From: an archaeon
Lineage (GTDB): Archaea; Nanobdellota; Nanobdellia; SCGC-AAA011-G17; GW2011-AR17
Length of the DNA: 9,827 nucleotides
NCBI GenBank assembly: GCA_023245755.1
Contig: JAHFJQ010000033.1
Coordinates: forward strand, 1-9,827
Reading direction: 5' to 3'
The notes under the pieces are model-generated. The model was given only the letters and a program-made list of their open reading frames with translations, was not told the origin of the DNA and ran no database searches. The translations under genes were made by a program, and so were the position numbers. Below are positions 1 through 5,560 of the stretch, piece by piece (the stretch's first letter is position 1; each line of letters starts with the position of its first letter).

Positions 1-2557
1 GAGAGACAATTGCTGCATGGCAATTATTCACTAAAATAGGAGTGAAACGATCAGTAAACACCAAATAATTATGATTCTCTAATACGGTAATATTATAGAC
101 ATCAATTTCACCAGCATCCTCCACAAAAGAAGTACGAATCATTCTGGTATCCGAAGATAAAACTCTTTGAAGAGAATTCCGATCTGCCACATCAGCCAAA
201 GGAAGAATATTTTTACTAATCTTATCTCCATCAAGAAGAAGATTATTATCAACATAAGTTTTTATTTGCCCATTATAATTTACAGAAGGAAGAATATCTC
301 TTAATAACTGAGAAGCAGAAAAGAAACGAACACCGCAAGACACTCTTTTGGGATTTCCTTTAACTCTTTTTGTATAAGAAAGCAAAGTTTCCAATTGTTC
401 AACAATTTGAATGTTATAAGTTCCTCTATTAACAGTCACTTGTGGTACAATTCCTAAACGATAGCAAGCAAGAAGTAAAGGAGCATACAATTTTTGTTTC
501 CCACAGTAAATACTAATCCGAGAAGCAGAAGTATTATAGCATCCATCTCCATCTATCACTCCCGCAAGAAAAGAATAAAGAACTTCATCACTACATCGTA
601 AGAAGAGATACTCTAAAGAAGACTCAAGCTGTAAGACTTTTCTGGCAGCAGTTTTAGAACAAACAGTGTAAGCATAACATTGAGAAGATCCTTGAATTAT
701 TCTACCACGAATAACTCCACTAGAAGCTTTTTTTGGATAAGATTGTACTTCTTTACCAGCAAACTCTGATAAGTAAGACACAACAGTAGAAATAAATTCT
801 TCTTTTTCAGGGATATTTTTCTGAACAAAAGTAATTTTACCTCTTCTTTGAGTGAGGGAAACAGAACCATCAGTAAGTAATGCTCCTAAAAGGTATGCCT
901 TTTTTATATCAAAGGAGAGGTCTTCTGGCAAAGAAGGAATTTTTTGAGCAATGAGAAGCATTTCCTTTGCATCTAAAATTTCTTGTATACTTTTAGAAAC
1001 CAATTCTCTGTCAGAATAAGTCAGCATCTTATGATCCGGAGTTAAAGTAAGCGTATTGCCTTTCATTTTACCAGTCTGACTTGATTCAATAACAATAGCA
1101 GAAGCTCGACGTTTCATCTTAGCAATTATCGGCCTCCATTCTACTTTCAATGTCTCTCTATTCAGAGAAGGAACAAAAAAAGGTTGATCGCAAAGATAAA
1201 GATCTTTCATAGTCATAAAACCTTGATCAGTAAGAATCAAAGTATCACCAGAAAAACATGTAGAGCCACCAGCATCGGTAACAATGGCATTAGCTCGCTC
1301 CATTGCAGGCACACTATCTGGTGTAGTCATTCGAGAAACAAGCACATCCCCTTTTTGCACTTTTTTCAAATCAGAAACATCATGCACAATCACCACTTTC
1401 CCTTTTCCAATACCTGGGGAGGAAGGAATTCCAGAAACAAGAAGAACAGCATCTTTCACTTCAATCTCAGCAGGAGCATTCACAATAACTTGTGTAGCTT
1501 CTTTTTTCGGTTCTACAACTTGCTCTTCTCTATTGGATTCTTTCTTCTTTCCAAGCGTGGTAATTGCTCTCGTCTGAGTAATATACACTCGTGTTTTTTC
1601 TACAGCAAATTCAATATCCTGTGGTTTTTTATAATGTTCTTCTAGTTTGACAGCATACTCAGCAAGTTTCTTTATATCTTGAGCATGTAAACAATCTTCT
1701 TCCTGACGTGCAACGGGAACATCAACTTTAATAGTACTCATTTTCTCCGTATCCCGTACGTACATCCATGTTTTCTTTGCGATAGTTTTCTTTGTAACAA
1801 CAAAACCTTTTTTCTGGACATTATACTCATCAGGAGTAATGGAACCTGAAACAACTGCTTCTCCTAAACCATACGAAGCTTCAATGAGAATTTCATGGGG
1901 ATCTTGTGATACAGGATTCACCGTAAACATCACTCCAGCAACATCCGAGTTCACCATCTTCTGCACAACAACAGCAATGAACACTTTTTCATGAGCGAAA
2001 TGATTCTTTACACGATAATACATTGCTCGAGCCGTATACAAAGATGCCCAGCATGCAAGCACTGCAGCAAGTAAATTTTTTGGTCCCTTAATATTCAAAT
2101 AACTCGCCATCTCTCCAGCAAAAGAAGCATCAGGCAAATCCTCTGCAGTTGCAGAACTTCGCACAGCAACGTATCCAGGTTCTCTTCCTTGCATAATCAA
2201 ATCTTCTGCTTTTGTTCCTCGTATCGAAGGATCAATATTCATATGCTCATAGGCTTCAAGAATTGCCTGCCTAATTTGCAAAGGTAAAGGTGTAGAAAGA
2301 ATCAAACCTTGAATTTCTTTTTCTGCAGCTTGTAATGCATCATTATTTTCTACATCTAAATCTTTGAGGATAGCAAGTATTTTTGTATCAATACCAGTAA
2401 CATGAATAAAATGTTTGAACGTAAACGTGGTCACAATAAACCCAGGGGGTACAGGAAGACCAAGATTATACATAATACCTAAATTATTTCCTTTACCACC
2501 CGCTAAAGAAAGAGAATTTTCATCAAGATCAGAAAACCATGCAATAAACTTTTCTAT
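1..2557 (-). CDS. ppsA: Phosphoenolpyruvate synthase, intein-containing, 3' end beyond window
   Basis: PEP synthase converts pyruvate, ATP and water to PEP, AMP and phosphate, the gluconeogenic entry step in many archaea. The frame is open from about 2557 to base 1 and leaves the window. The N-terminal 433 codons form the PPDK_N-type ATP-binding region: LAGGKGNNLG near residues 18-27, the AVRSSATAEDLPDASFAG signature (Arg at residue 133), a VAGVMFTVNP segment, and DIEFAVEK followed by TQTRAITT. The swivelling phospho-His domain follows, with SSPGIGKGKVV and TDAGGST. The sequence then enters a 412-codon intein and resumes as CHAAIVS at bases 22-2, whose His is the phosphorylated residue. The PEP/pyruvate-binding domain lies outside the window. 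The start is uncertain: the family-like N-terminus (EKFIAWFSDLDE) is preceded by an in-frame ATA at 2557 and then a TGA at 2566-2564, with no ATG, GTG or TTG between. Product identity is very secure; the start is not. Confidence 0.95.
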   Translation of the reverse strand, partial: MEKFIAWFSDLDENSLSLAGGKGNNLGIMYNLGLPVPPGFIVTTFTFKHFIHVTGIDTKILAILKDLDVENNDALQAAEKEIQGLILSTPLPLQIRQAILEAYEHMNIDPSIRGTKAEDLIMQGREPGYVAVRSSATAEDLPDASFAGEMASYLNIKGPKNLLAAVLACWASLYTARAMYYRVKNHFAHEKVFIAVVVQKMVNSDVAGVMFTVNPVSQDPHEILIEASYGLGEAVVSGSITPDEYNVQKKGFVVTKKTIAKKTWMYVRDTEKMSTIKVDVPVARQEEDCLHAQDIKKLAEYAVKLEEHYKKPQDIEFAVEKTRVYITQTRAITTLGKKKESNREEQVVEPKKEATQVIVNAPAEIEVKDAVLLVSGIPSSPGIGKGKVVIVHDVSDLKKVQKGDVLVSRMTTPDSVPAMERANAIVTDAGGSTCFSGDTLILTDQGFMTMKDLYLCDQPFFVPSLNRETLKVEWRPIIAKMKRRASAIVIESSQTGKMKGNTLTLTPDHKMLTYSDRELVSKSIQEILDAKEMLLIAQKIPSLPEDLSFDIKKAYLLGALLTDGSVSLTQRRGKITFVQKNIPEKEEFISTVVSYLSEFAGKEVQSYPKKASSGVIRGRIIQGSSQCYAYTVCSKTAARKVLQLESSLEYLFLRCSDEVLYSFLAGVIDGDGCYNTSASRISIYCGKQKLYAPLLLACYRLGIVPQVTVNRGTYNIQIVEQLETLLSYTKRVKGNPKRVSCGVRFFSASQLLRDILPSVNYNGQIKTYVDNNLLLDGDKISKNILPLADVADRNSLQRVLSSDTRMIRTSFVEDAGEIDVYNITVLENHNYLVFTDRFTPILVNNCHAAIVS
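23..1258 (-). mobile_element. Intein with LAGLIDADG homing endonuclease inside PpsA
   Basis: This 412-residue in-frame insertion separates GGST from CHAAIVS of PEP synthase. All expected splicing blocks are visible. The N-terminus is Cys1 (CFSGDTLILTDQG, block A). Block B is TPDH at residues 73-76. Block F is VYNITVLENHNYLV at 387-400. The C-terminus is PILVNN followed by the extein Cys (+1). The centre carries a two-motif homing endonuclease, LLGALLTDG (123-131) and LAGVIDGDG (231-239). The presumed catalytic acids Asp130 and Asp238 are both kept, so the endonuclease may still be active. The last two residues are Asn411-Asn412; most inteins have His-Asn. The junction coordinates follow from restoring an intact GGSTCHAAIVS motif. 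Inteins at this PEP synthase site are known from other archaea, including Methanocaldococcus jannaschii (from memory). Confidence 0.95.
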
Positions 2558-2563
2558 ACATAA

Positions 2564-2570
2564 TCACCCC
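2564..2570 (-). promoter_or_regulatory. Shine-Dalgarno-like site before ppsA
   Basis: On the minus strand the bases GGGGTGA lie just before the ppsA coding frame, six bases upstream of the in-frame ATA at 2557. GGTGA matches the archaeal anti-SD sequence well. The spacing suits initiation at the ATA, but is very short (two bases) for the out-of-frame ATG at 2561-2559. The TGA within the site is also the in-frame stop that limits the upstream extension of the ppsA frame. Confidence 0.55.
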
Positions 2571-2595
2571 AATAGATATATTCAAGGGCAGAGTC

Positions 2596-2603
2596 TTTAT
2601 AAA
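2596..2603 (-). promoter_or_regulatory. TATA box for ppsA
   Basis: TTTATAAA, a perfect palindrome, sits in the 88-base gap between ppsA and the Cys-rich protein gene. A transcription start about 25 bases downstream would fall near 2574. That leaves a leader of roughly 17 bases containing the GGGGTGA site. The position supports a ppsA start close to 2557. Confidence 0.55.
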
Positions 2604-2645
2604 GTTTTTCAAGAAAGTAAAAGAGTATGAAGCCTGAATAACGCC

Positions 2646-3671
2646 CTAGAAAAAATGTGCAAAAAAGGCATTTCCTTCTGAAGACATTCTTCGAATTTTT
2701 CCCTTTGCTTTAAAGGAAGAACTAGAAATACAAGCACCAGAAACACAAGCATACCCTGAAGTACAATCAGAAGTACTACTGCAAGCAGTTTTACACAGAT
2801 TTGTTCTTGTATCACAAGTATAACTACCACAGCTACTATCCTCACAAGGAATAAGACATGCACTACTTCGGCAAACATAACCTGAAGAACAATCCGTATC
2901 ACCTGCACATTCAAAATAACAATATCCCCCTTCTTCATAACAAGCATAGCCCTGTGCATCACATTCTGTTGTATCCATTGCACTACAAGTTCCCGATTCA
3001 TCCTGTTCTGCAACACCATTGTAATCCAAATCTACAGCACATGTTCCATCTGTGGTGCATGCTTCTCCAGTACCACAACCAGAACTTCCACTCCCCCGTT
3101 CACATTGCACACAGTCTCCATAAGCCACATCACAAACTTCATAGCTTGCACAATCACTATCACTAGAACAAACAGAACTACAATACGAACCTGACGAACC
3201 AGTCACACAAGTAGAAGAAAGAGCATAGGTAGAACAAGTAATGCCTGTAAAAGATCCTTTGGGATGCATTCCTGGAGTAGAAGAAGAGGTCCAACAAAAA
3301 TATTCCATAAGGTCTCCCGCACCATCACATCGATCTTGAAGGTAATAATAAGAACTGGAAGTTTGAGAAGCATATTCACTCGTAGAATACCAAACGGTAT
3401 TAGAAAGTTGCCCAGCAACAAAAGGGTCTTGTCCTGCATCAGAATCATTACAAGTAATACATTGTCGCAAATGAGAACGCCCAGAAGTAACACAAGAAGC
3501 ATCTGCTGCACAATAACTATCAGAAGAACAGCTACTATAGCAAATACTACTTGTGACATTACAAGCAAAATGATTACTACAATCACTATCTATAGTACAT
3601 GCATGGACCAAAGGAAGAGCGAAAATAAAAAAACTGAAGAAAAGAAGCCCAATATACAGTGATATTCTCAT
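2646..3671 (-). CDS. Secreted cysteine-rich repeat protein with EF-hand-like loop
   Basis: 341 residues, probably exported. A signal peptide (MRIS, then a hydrophobic run to about residue 22) is followed by a likely cleavage after VHA, giving a mature N-terminus at Cys25. I count 38 cysteines, about 11% of the protein. They recur as modules of the form C-x4-DC-x5-C, for example starting at Cys25, Cys168, Cys255 and Cys297, many containing SDSDC, GDTDC or STSDC. Residues 214-225 read DLDYNGVAEQDE and match an EF-hand loop (Asp1, Asp3, Asn5, Gly6, Glu12). The protein is rich in Ser, Thr and Tyr, and the region around 80-160 has fewer cysteines. The last 27 residues after Cys314 are Cys-free and begin basic (FKAKGKIRR), with no clear membrane anchor. 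Similar disulfide-module proteins are common in DPANN archaea. The function is unknown; a surface or adhesion role is inference. Confidence 0.85.
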   Translation of the reverse strand: MRISLYIGLLFFSFFIFALPLVHACTIDSDCSNHFACNVTSSICYSSCSSDSYCAADASCVTSGRSHLRQCITCNDSDAGQDPFVAGQLSNTVWYSTSEYASQTSSSYYYLQDRCDGAGDLMEYFCWTSSSTPGMHPKGSFTGITCSTYALSSTCVTGSSGSYCSSVCSSDSDCASYEVCDVAYGDCVQCERGSGSSGCGTGEACTTDGTCAVDLDYNGVAEQDESGTCSAMDTTECDAQGYACYEEGGYCYFECAGDTDCSSGYVCRSSACLIPCEDSSCGSYTCDTRTNLCKTACSSTSDCTSGYACVSGACISSSSFKAKGKIRRMSSEGNAFFAHFF

Positions 3672-3694
3672 GAACTCATATAACGAAGAGAGAC

Positions 3695-3704
3695 TTTTAA
3701 AAAA
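3695..3704 (-). promoter_or_regulatory. TATA-like box for the Cys-rich protein gene
   Basis: TTTTTTAAAA on the minus strand is centred about 28 bases before the ATG at 3671. Transcription would therefore begin at or next to the start codon, giving a leaderless mRNA. No Shine-Dalgarno sequence is visible in the bases just before the ATG, which agrees with this. Confidence 0.5.
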
Positions 3705-3721
3705 GAGTATCGCCCAATATA

Positions 3722-3770
3722 GCCTTTAGAGCAAATACGTACACTCTTCTAAGAATACGAACTCTAAGGC
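3722..3770. repeat. Imperfect inverted repeat between two minus-strand genes
   Basis: GCCTTTAGAG at 3722-3731 pairs with CTCTAAGGC at 3762-3770, with one bulged base and a 30-base loop. The loop holds a smaller palindrome, TTCT-A-AGAA (3747-3755). The element lies between the stop of the 184-residue gene and the promoter of the Cys-rich gene. It could be a transcript-end hairpin or an operator. There is no strong T-run, and the arms are short enough to be chance. Confidence 0.25.
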
Positions 3771-3783
3771 AACTCCTTCATCT

Positions 3784-4338
3784 CTATCCTTGAGCTTTCC
3801 AAGGTTCCATCAGTCTTCCACCACTTCTTCTAGGAGGACGTGCTCTACGGAGTTCTTGTGCAAGCTCTATAGGTAAAGAAGAATAGAGTTGAGAAATAGC
3901 ATTTTTTGCATCAGTAATCTGTTTACCACCTTCTTCATAAGAATGTCCCGTATAAGACAGATCAACAACAATTCCATCTTTGTAGGTATTACTTCCACCC
4001 ACAACTCGAGGATCATCAATAAGAGCATCAGAATACTCTGATAAAACAACCAGTAAACCTGAAGGAGACTGTAATCTATATCTCCAAAAGTGAACCGGAT
4101 GAAGAAGTTTTCTTGGTAAAGACATCCATAAAGGAAGTTCTGCATTCTGTCGACCTACACCAAAGGGATAAGAAAACGTATAACTACTTGCTTGGGGATC
4201 AATCACGATTCCTCTTCTTTGGAATGCAACAATAATCTCTTTAGGACTATGTCCACAAAGAATATAGGGAGAAGGGACAGTAGTCCCAGGTGATCCAACT
4301 TGTGTATCAATAAGTTCAAGCCTATCAGTTATATTCAT
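3784..4338 (-). CDS. Uncharacterised 184-residue protein
   Basis: I do not recognise this protein. It has no signal peptide and no obvious membrane segment. The N-terminal half (YILCGHSPKEIIVAFQRRG at 26-44) looks like a folded cytoplasmic domain. The middle is aromatic-rich (Phe, Tyr, Trp around 53-90), followed by a probable beta strand, LLVVLSEYSD. A Gly/Asp/Tyr-rich stretch (VVGGSNTYKDGIVVDLSYTG) precedes a helix ending in an Arg/Pro-rich tail (RRARPPRRSGGR). The basic tail could bind nucleic acid or an acidic partner, but that is inference. The ATG at 4338 lies 26 bases after the stop of the winged-helix gene. A TATA-like TTTAAGTA overlapping that stop codon is 28 bases upstream, so the gene could be read through from upstream or from its own leaderless promoter. 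The long open frame and ordinary composition support a real gene. Confidence 0.7.
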   Translation of the reverse strand: MNITDRLELIDTQVGSPGTTVPSPYILCGHSPKEIIVAFQRRGIVIDPQASSYTFSYPFGVGRQNAELPLWMSLPRKLLHPVHFWRYRLQSPSGLLVVLSEYSDALIDDPRVVGGSNTYKDGIVVDLSYTGHSYEEGGKQITDAKNAISQLYSSLPIELAQELRRARPPRRSGGRLMEPWKAQG

Positions 4339-4361
4339 CTAAGAAAGAAAAGGAAAAGAAG

Positions 4362-4369
4362 TACTTAAA
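4362..4369 (-). promoter_or_regulatory. Possible TATA box for the 184-residue gene
   Basis: TTTAAGTA on the minus strand is centred about 28 bases before the ATG at 4338, the spacing seen for other genes here. It overlaps the TAA stop (4367-4365) of the upstream winged-helix gene, so part of the match is forced by coding. The sequence is a weak TATA match. Confidence 0.25.
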
Positions 4370-4574
4370 CTCTTCGTAAAACACCCTGCATAGGCTCAGA
4401 AATAAATTTCTCTTCCATAAGCTGCTGCAAACAATCTTTCACAATCATTTCACCTAGCCCCATTTCTGCAGCAATATCAAAGACCTTATGAGAGAAAACA
4501 GATCTACTTTCTAACGTCAATTTTTCAATAATCGCTCGAATACTTGTTTTTGTATCTTTTGTCACTACCACCAC
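4365..4574 (-). CDS. Small winged-helix-like protein (69 residues)
   Basis: A short protein shaped like a single winged-helix domain. Helix 1 is about residues 8-21 (TKTSIRAIIEKLT). It is followed by SHKVFDIAAEMG (helix 2), a GLGE turn, helix 3 (MIVKDCLQQLMEEKF) and a short strand/wing (ISEPMQGVLRRV). The pattern of a helix pair, a turn and then a Leu-rich recognition-like helix is typical of small archaeal DNA-binding or complex-assembly wHTH proteins. The assignment is by pattern only. The start is GTG. GTGs at 4574, 4571 and 4565 are all possible because the region reads AAAGGGGTGGTGGTAGTG, where the SD-like GGGGTGG overlaps the first candidates. The gene precedes the 184-residue gene with a 26-base gap, suggesting joint transcription and perhaps autoregulation. 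Confidence 0.65.
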   Translation of the reverse strand: MVVVTKDTKTSIRAIIEKLTLESRSVFSHKVFDIAAEMGLGEMIVKDCLQQLMEEKFISEPMQGVLRRV

Positions 4575-4620
4575 CCCTTTCTAAAAAATAAAACTTCTAA
4601 CACTCTCCAAACAAATTTTC

Positions 4621-4629
4621 TTTATATAT
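4621..4629 (-). promoter_or_regulatory. TATA box upstream of the winged-helix gene
   Basis: ATATATAAA on the minus strand lies about 50 bases before the GTG start, in a very AT-rich 141-base gap (4575-4715). A start of transcription near 4598 would leave a leader of about 24 bases containing GAAAGGGG. The gap also contains GGAAAATA twice in direct orientation (about 4638 and 4671) and a second TATA-like TTATAA near 4684-4689. The repeats could be chance in such AT-rich DNA, or binding sites. Confidence 0.4.
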
Positions 4630-4715
4630 GTTTAGAAAGGAAAATATACATTTCAAAATATAGGTTTATTGGAAAATAAATCTTTATAAGCGAAATTTTT
4701 GCAAAGTGACAACTC

Positions 4716-5477
4716 CTAACGAAGTGATGCAACTTCATCGCTTCGATCTTTTTGATCACAGCCCTTCTCTAAGGCCTCTAACACAATCTTATCATATGCT
4801 TCTGATGGAGGAAGTGGAAAAGTAAAAGGCGTTACTTCTTGCCAATAAAGTAAATTTAGATCTTCAGAAATCAAAGCAAGTAAAGTAAAGTTAGAGTCCA
4901 CAACACTATCTCGTAATTGCCCAAAATCTCTCGCAGTAGAATCTGCAACTAAAACAACAAACCTTCGTGCATCCTCTCTCCAATCTTCATTAGAAGCACT
5001 GCGTAATGCATAGGGATAAGCCTCTGGACTATCACCCCCACCAGAAACAAGAAGATGTTCTACTGCTCTATAAGAAAGGTCAGGAGAAGATGAAAAAGAA
5101 GATACCAAAGTATAGGGAGAATCAGTAACGGCTCCATACACAGGGAAATCAGCAACTGTTGCAAATGCAAAACGTACATCCCTATGCTGTGTTTTAATTT
5201 CTCGAAGCAAGCGCATACCGGTTTGTCGTGCAGATGCAAGCGTACTTTCCATAGAACCTGTAACATCATACAAGAAAAGAATATCAAGAGAAGAACAACT
5301 CCCTAGATCAGTAAGTCTTGTTTCTAAAGGGGGGAAAGGATCAGAAAGAAGGGGTTGAGGAAAATAATCAGGTAACACCAGTTCTTTATCTTTAAGAGGA
5401 GATGCTGTAAAAGGAAGAGGAACAACAGGATCCTCTGCATAAGCAAAAGAAAGAAGAAAGGGCAACAAATATTTCAT
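4716..5477 (-). CDS. Secreted von Willebrand factor A domain protein
   Basis: 253 residues with a short signal peptide (MKYLLPFLLSFAYA, cleavage before Glu15) and a proline-rich linker to about residue 60. The VWA domain follows: LDILFLYDVTGSME contains the metal-ion-dependent adhesion site D71-x-T73-x-S75. The VSGGGDSPEA segment (144-153) supplies a further metal-site motif of the GGGD-PEA type found in integrin-beta-like and many prokaryotic VWA proteins. VVLVADS at 174-180 places the later conserved Asp. A single Cys61 before the domain and Cys near residue 239 could form a disulfide. The protein ends soon after the domain in a charged tail with no membrane anchor, so it is probably released or held by a partner. 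VWA domains bind proteins through a divalent metal; the ligand here is unknown. It is divergent from tldD and close to another exported-protein gene. Confidence 0.85.
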   Translation of the reverse strand: MKYLLPFLLSFAYAEDPVVPLPFTASPLKDKELVLPDYFPQPLLSDPFPPLETRLTDLGSCSSLDILFLYDVTGSMESTLASARQTGMRLLREIKTQHRDVRFAFATVADFPVYGAVTDSPYTLVSSFSSSPDLSYRAVEHLLVSGGGDSPEAYPYALRSASNEDWREDARRFVVLVADSTARDFGQLRDSVVDSNFTLLALISEDLNLLYWQEVTPFTFPLPPSEAYDKIVLEALEKGCDQKDRSDEVASLR

Positions 5478-5499
5478 AAAGATAAAAATTTATTTTCTG

Positions 5500-5508
5500 T
5501 TTATAATC
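5500..5508 (-). promoter_or_regulatory. TATA box for the VWA gene
   Basis: GATTATAAA on the minus strand is centred about 26 bases from the ATG at 5477, implying a leaderless transcript. No SD-like sequence precedes the ATG. With the tldD box it makes a compact divergent promoter. Confidence 0.6.
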
Positions 5509-5530
5509 ATTTCTCTATCAAAGCAGAAAC

Positions 5531-5538
5531 TATTTAAA
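5531..5538 (+). promoter_or_regulatory. TATA box for tldD-tldE
   Basis: TATTTAAA is centred about 26 bases upstream of the tldD ATG at 5561, again the leaderless spacing. It lies 22 bases from the oppositely facing VWA-gene TATA box, so transcription-factor binding at one site could affect the other. Confidence 0.6.
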
Positions 5539-5560
5539 GATTCTAAGGCTTAAAGAAAAA

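Noticed and set aside
1184..1645. Plus-strand open frames across the intein/PpsA junction
   Set aside because: They are antisense to the clear ppsA-intein frame, have low-complexity Ser/His-rich translations and show no family motifs.
2536..2561. ATG at 2561-2559 as the ppsA start
   Set aside because: In the sequence as given it reads MYRKVYCMVF and stops, so it cannot encode PpsA without a one-base change. Kept only as an alternative hypothesis.
2611..2626. T-rich stretch after the Cys-rich gene as a terminator
   Set aside because: The run is broken (CTTTTACTTTC) with no hairpin. It could terminate in archaea but cannot be told from background AT richness.
2609..3586. Other-frame minus-strand open frames rich in Val/Leu/Ile
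   Set aside because: They overlap the Cys-rich gene and arise from its TGT/TCT codon repetition read in another frame. The translations are hydrophobic low complexity, not real membrane proteins.
3597..3671. Lipoprotein signal for the Cys-rich protein (VHA-Cys)
   Set aside because: The residue before the Ala is His, not a usual lipobox residue. A normal signal-peptidase cleavage after VHA explains the N-terminus as well.
4684..4689. TTATAA as promoter for the winged-helix gene
   Set aside because: It lies about 110 bases from the start codon; the box at 4621-4629 is better placed.
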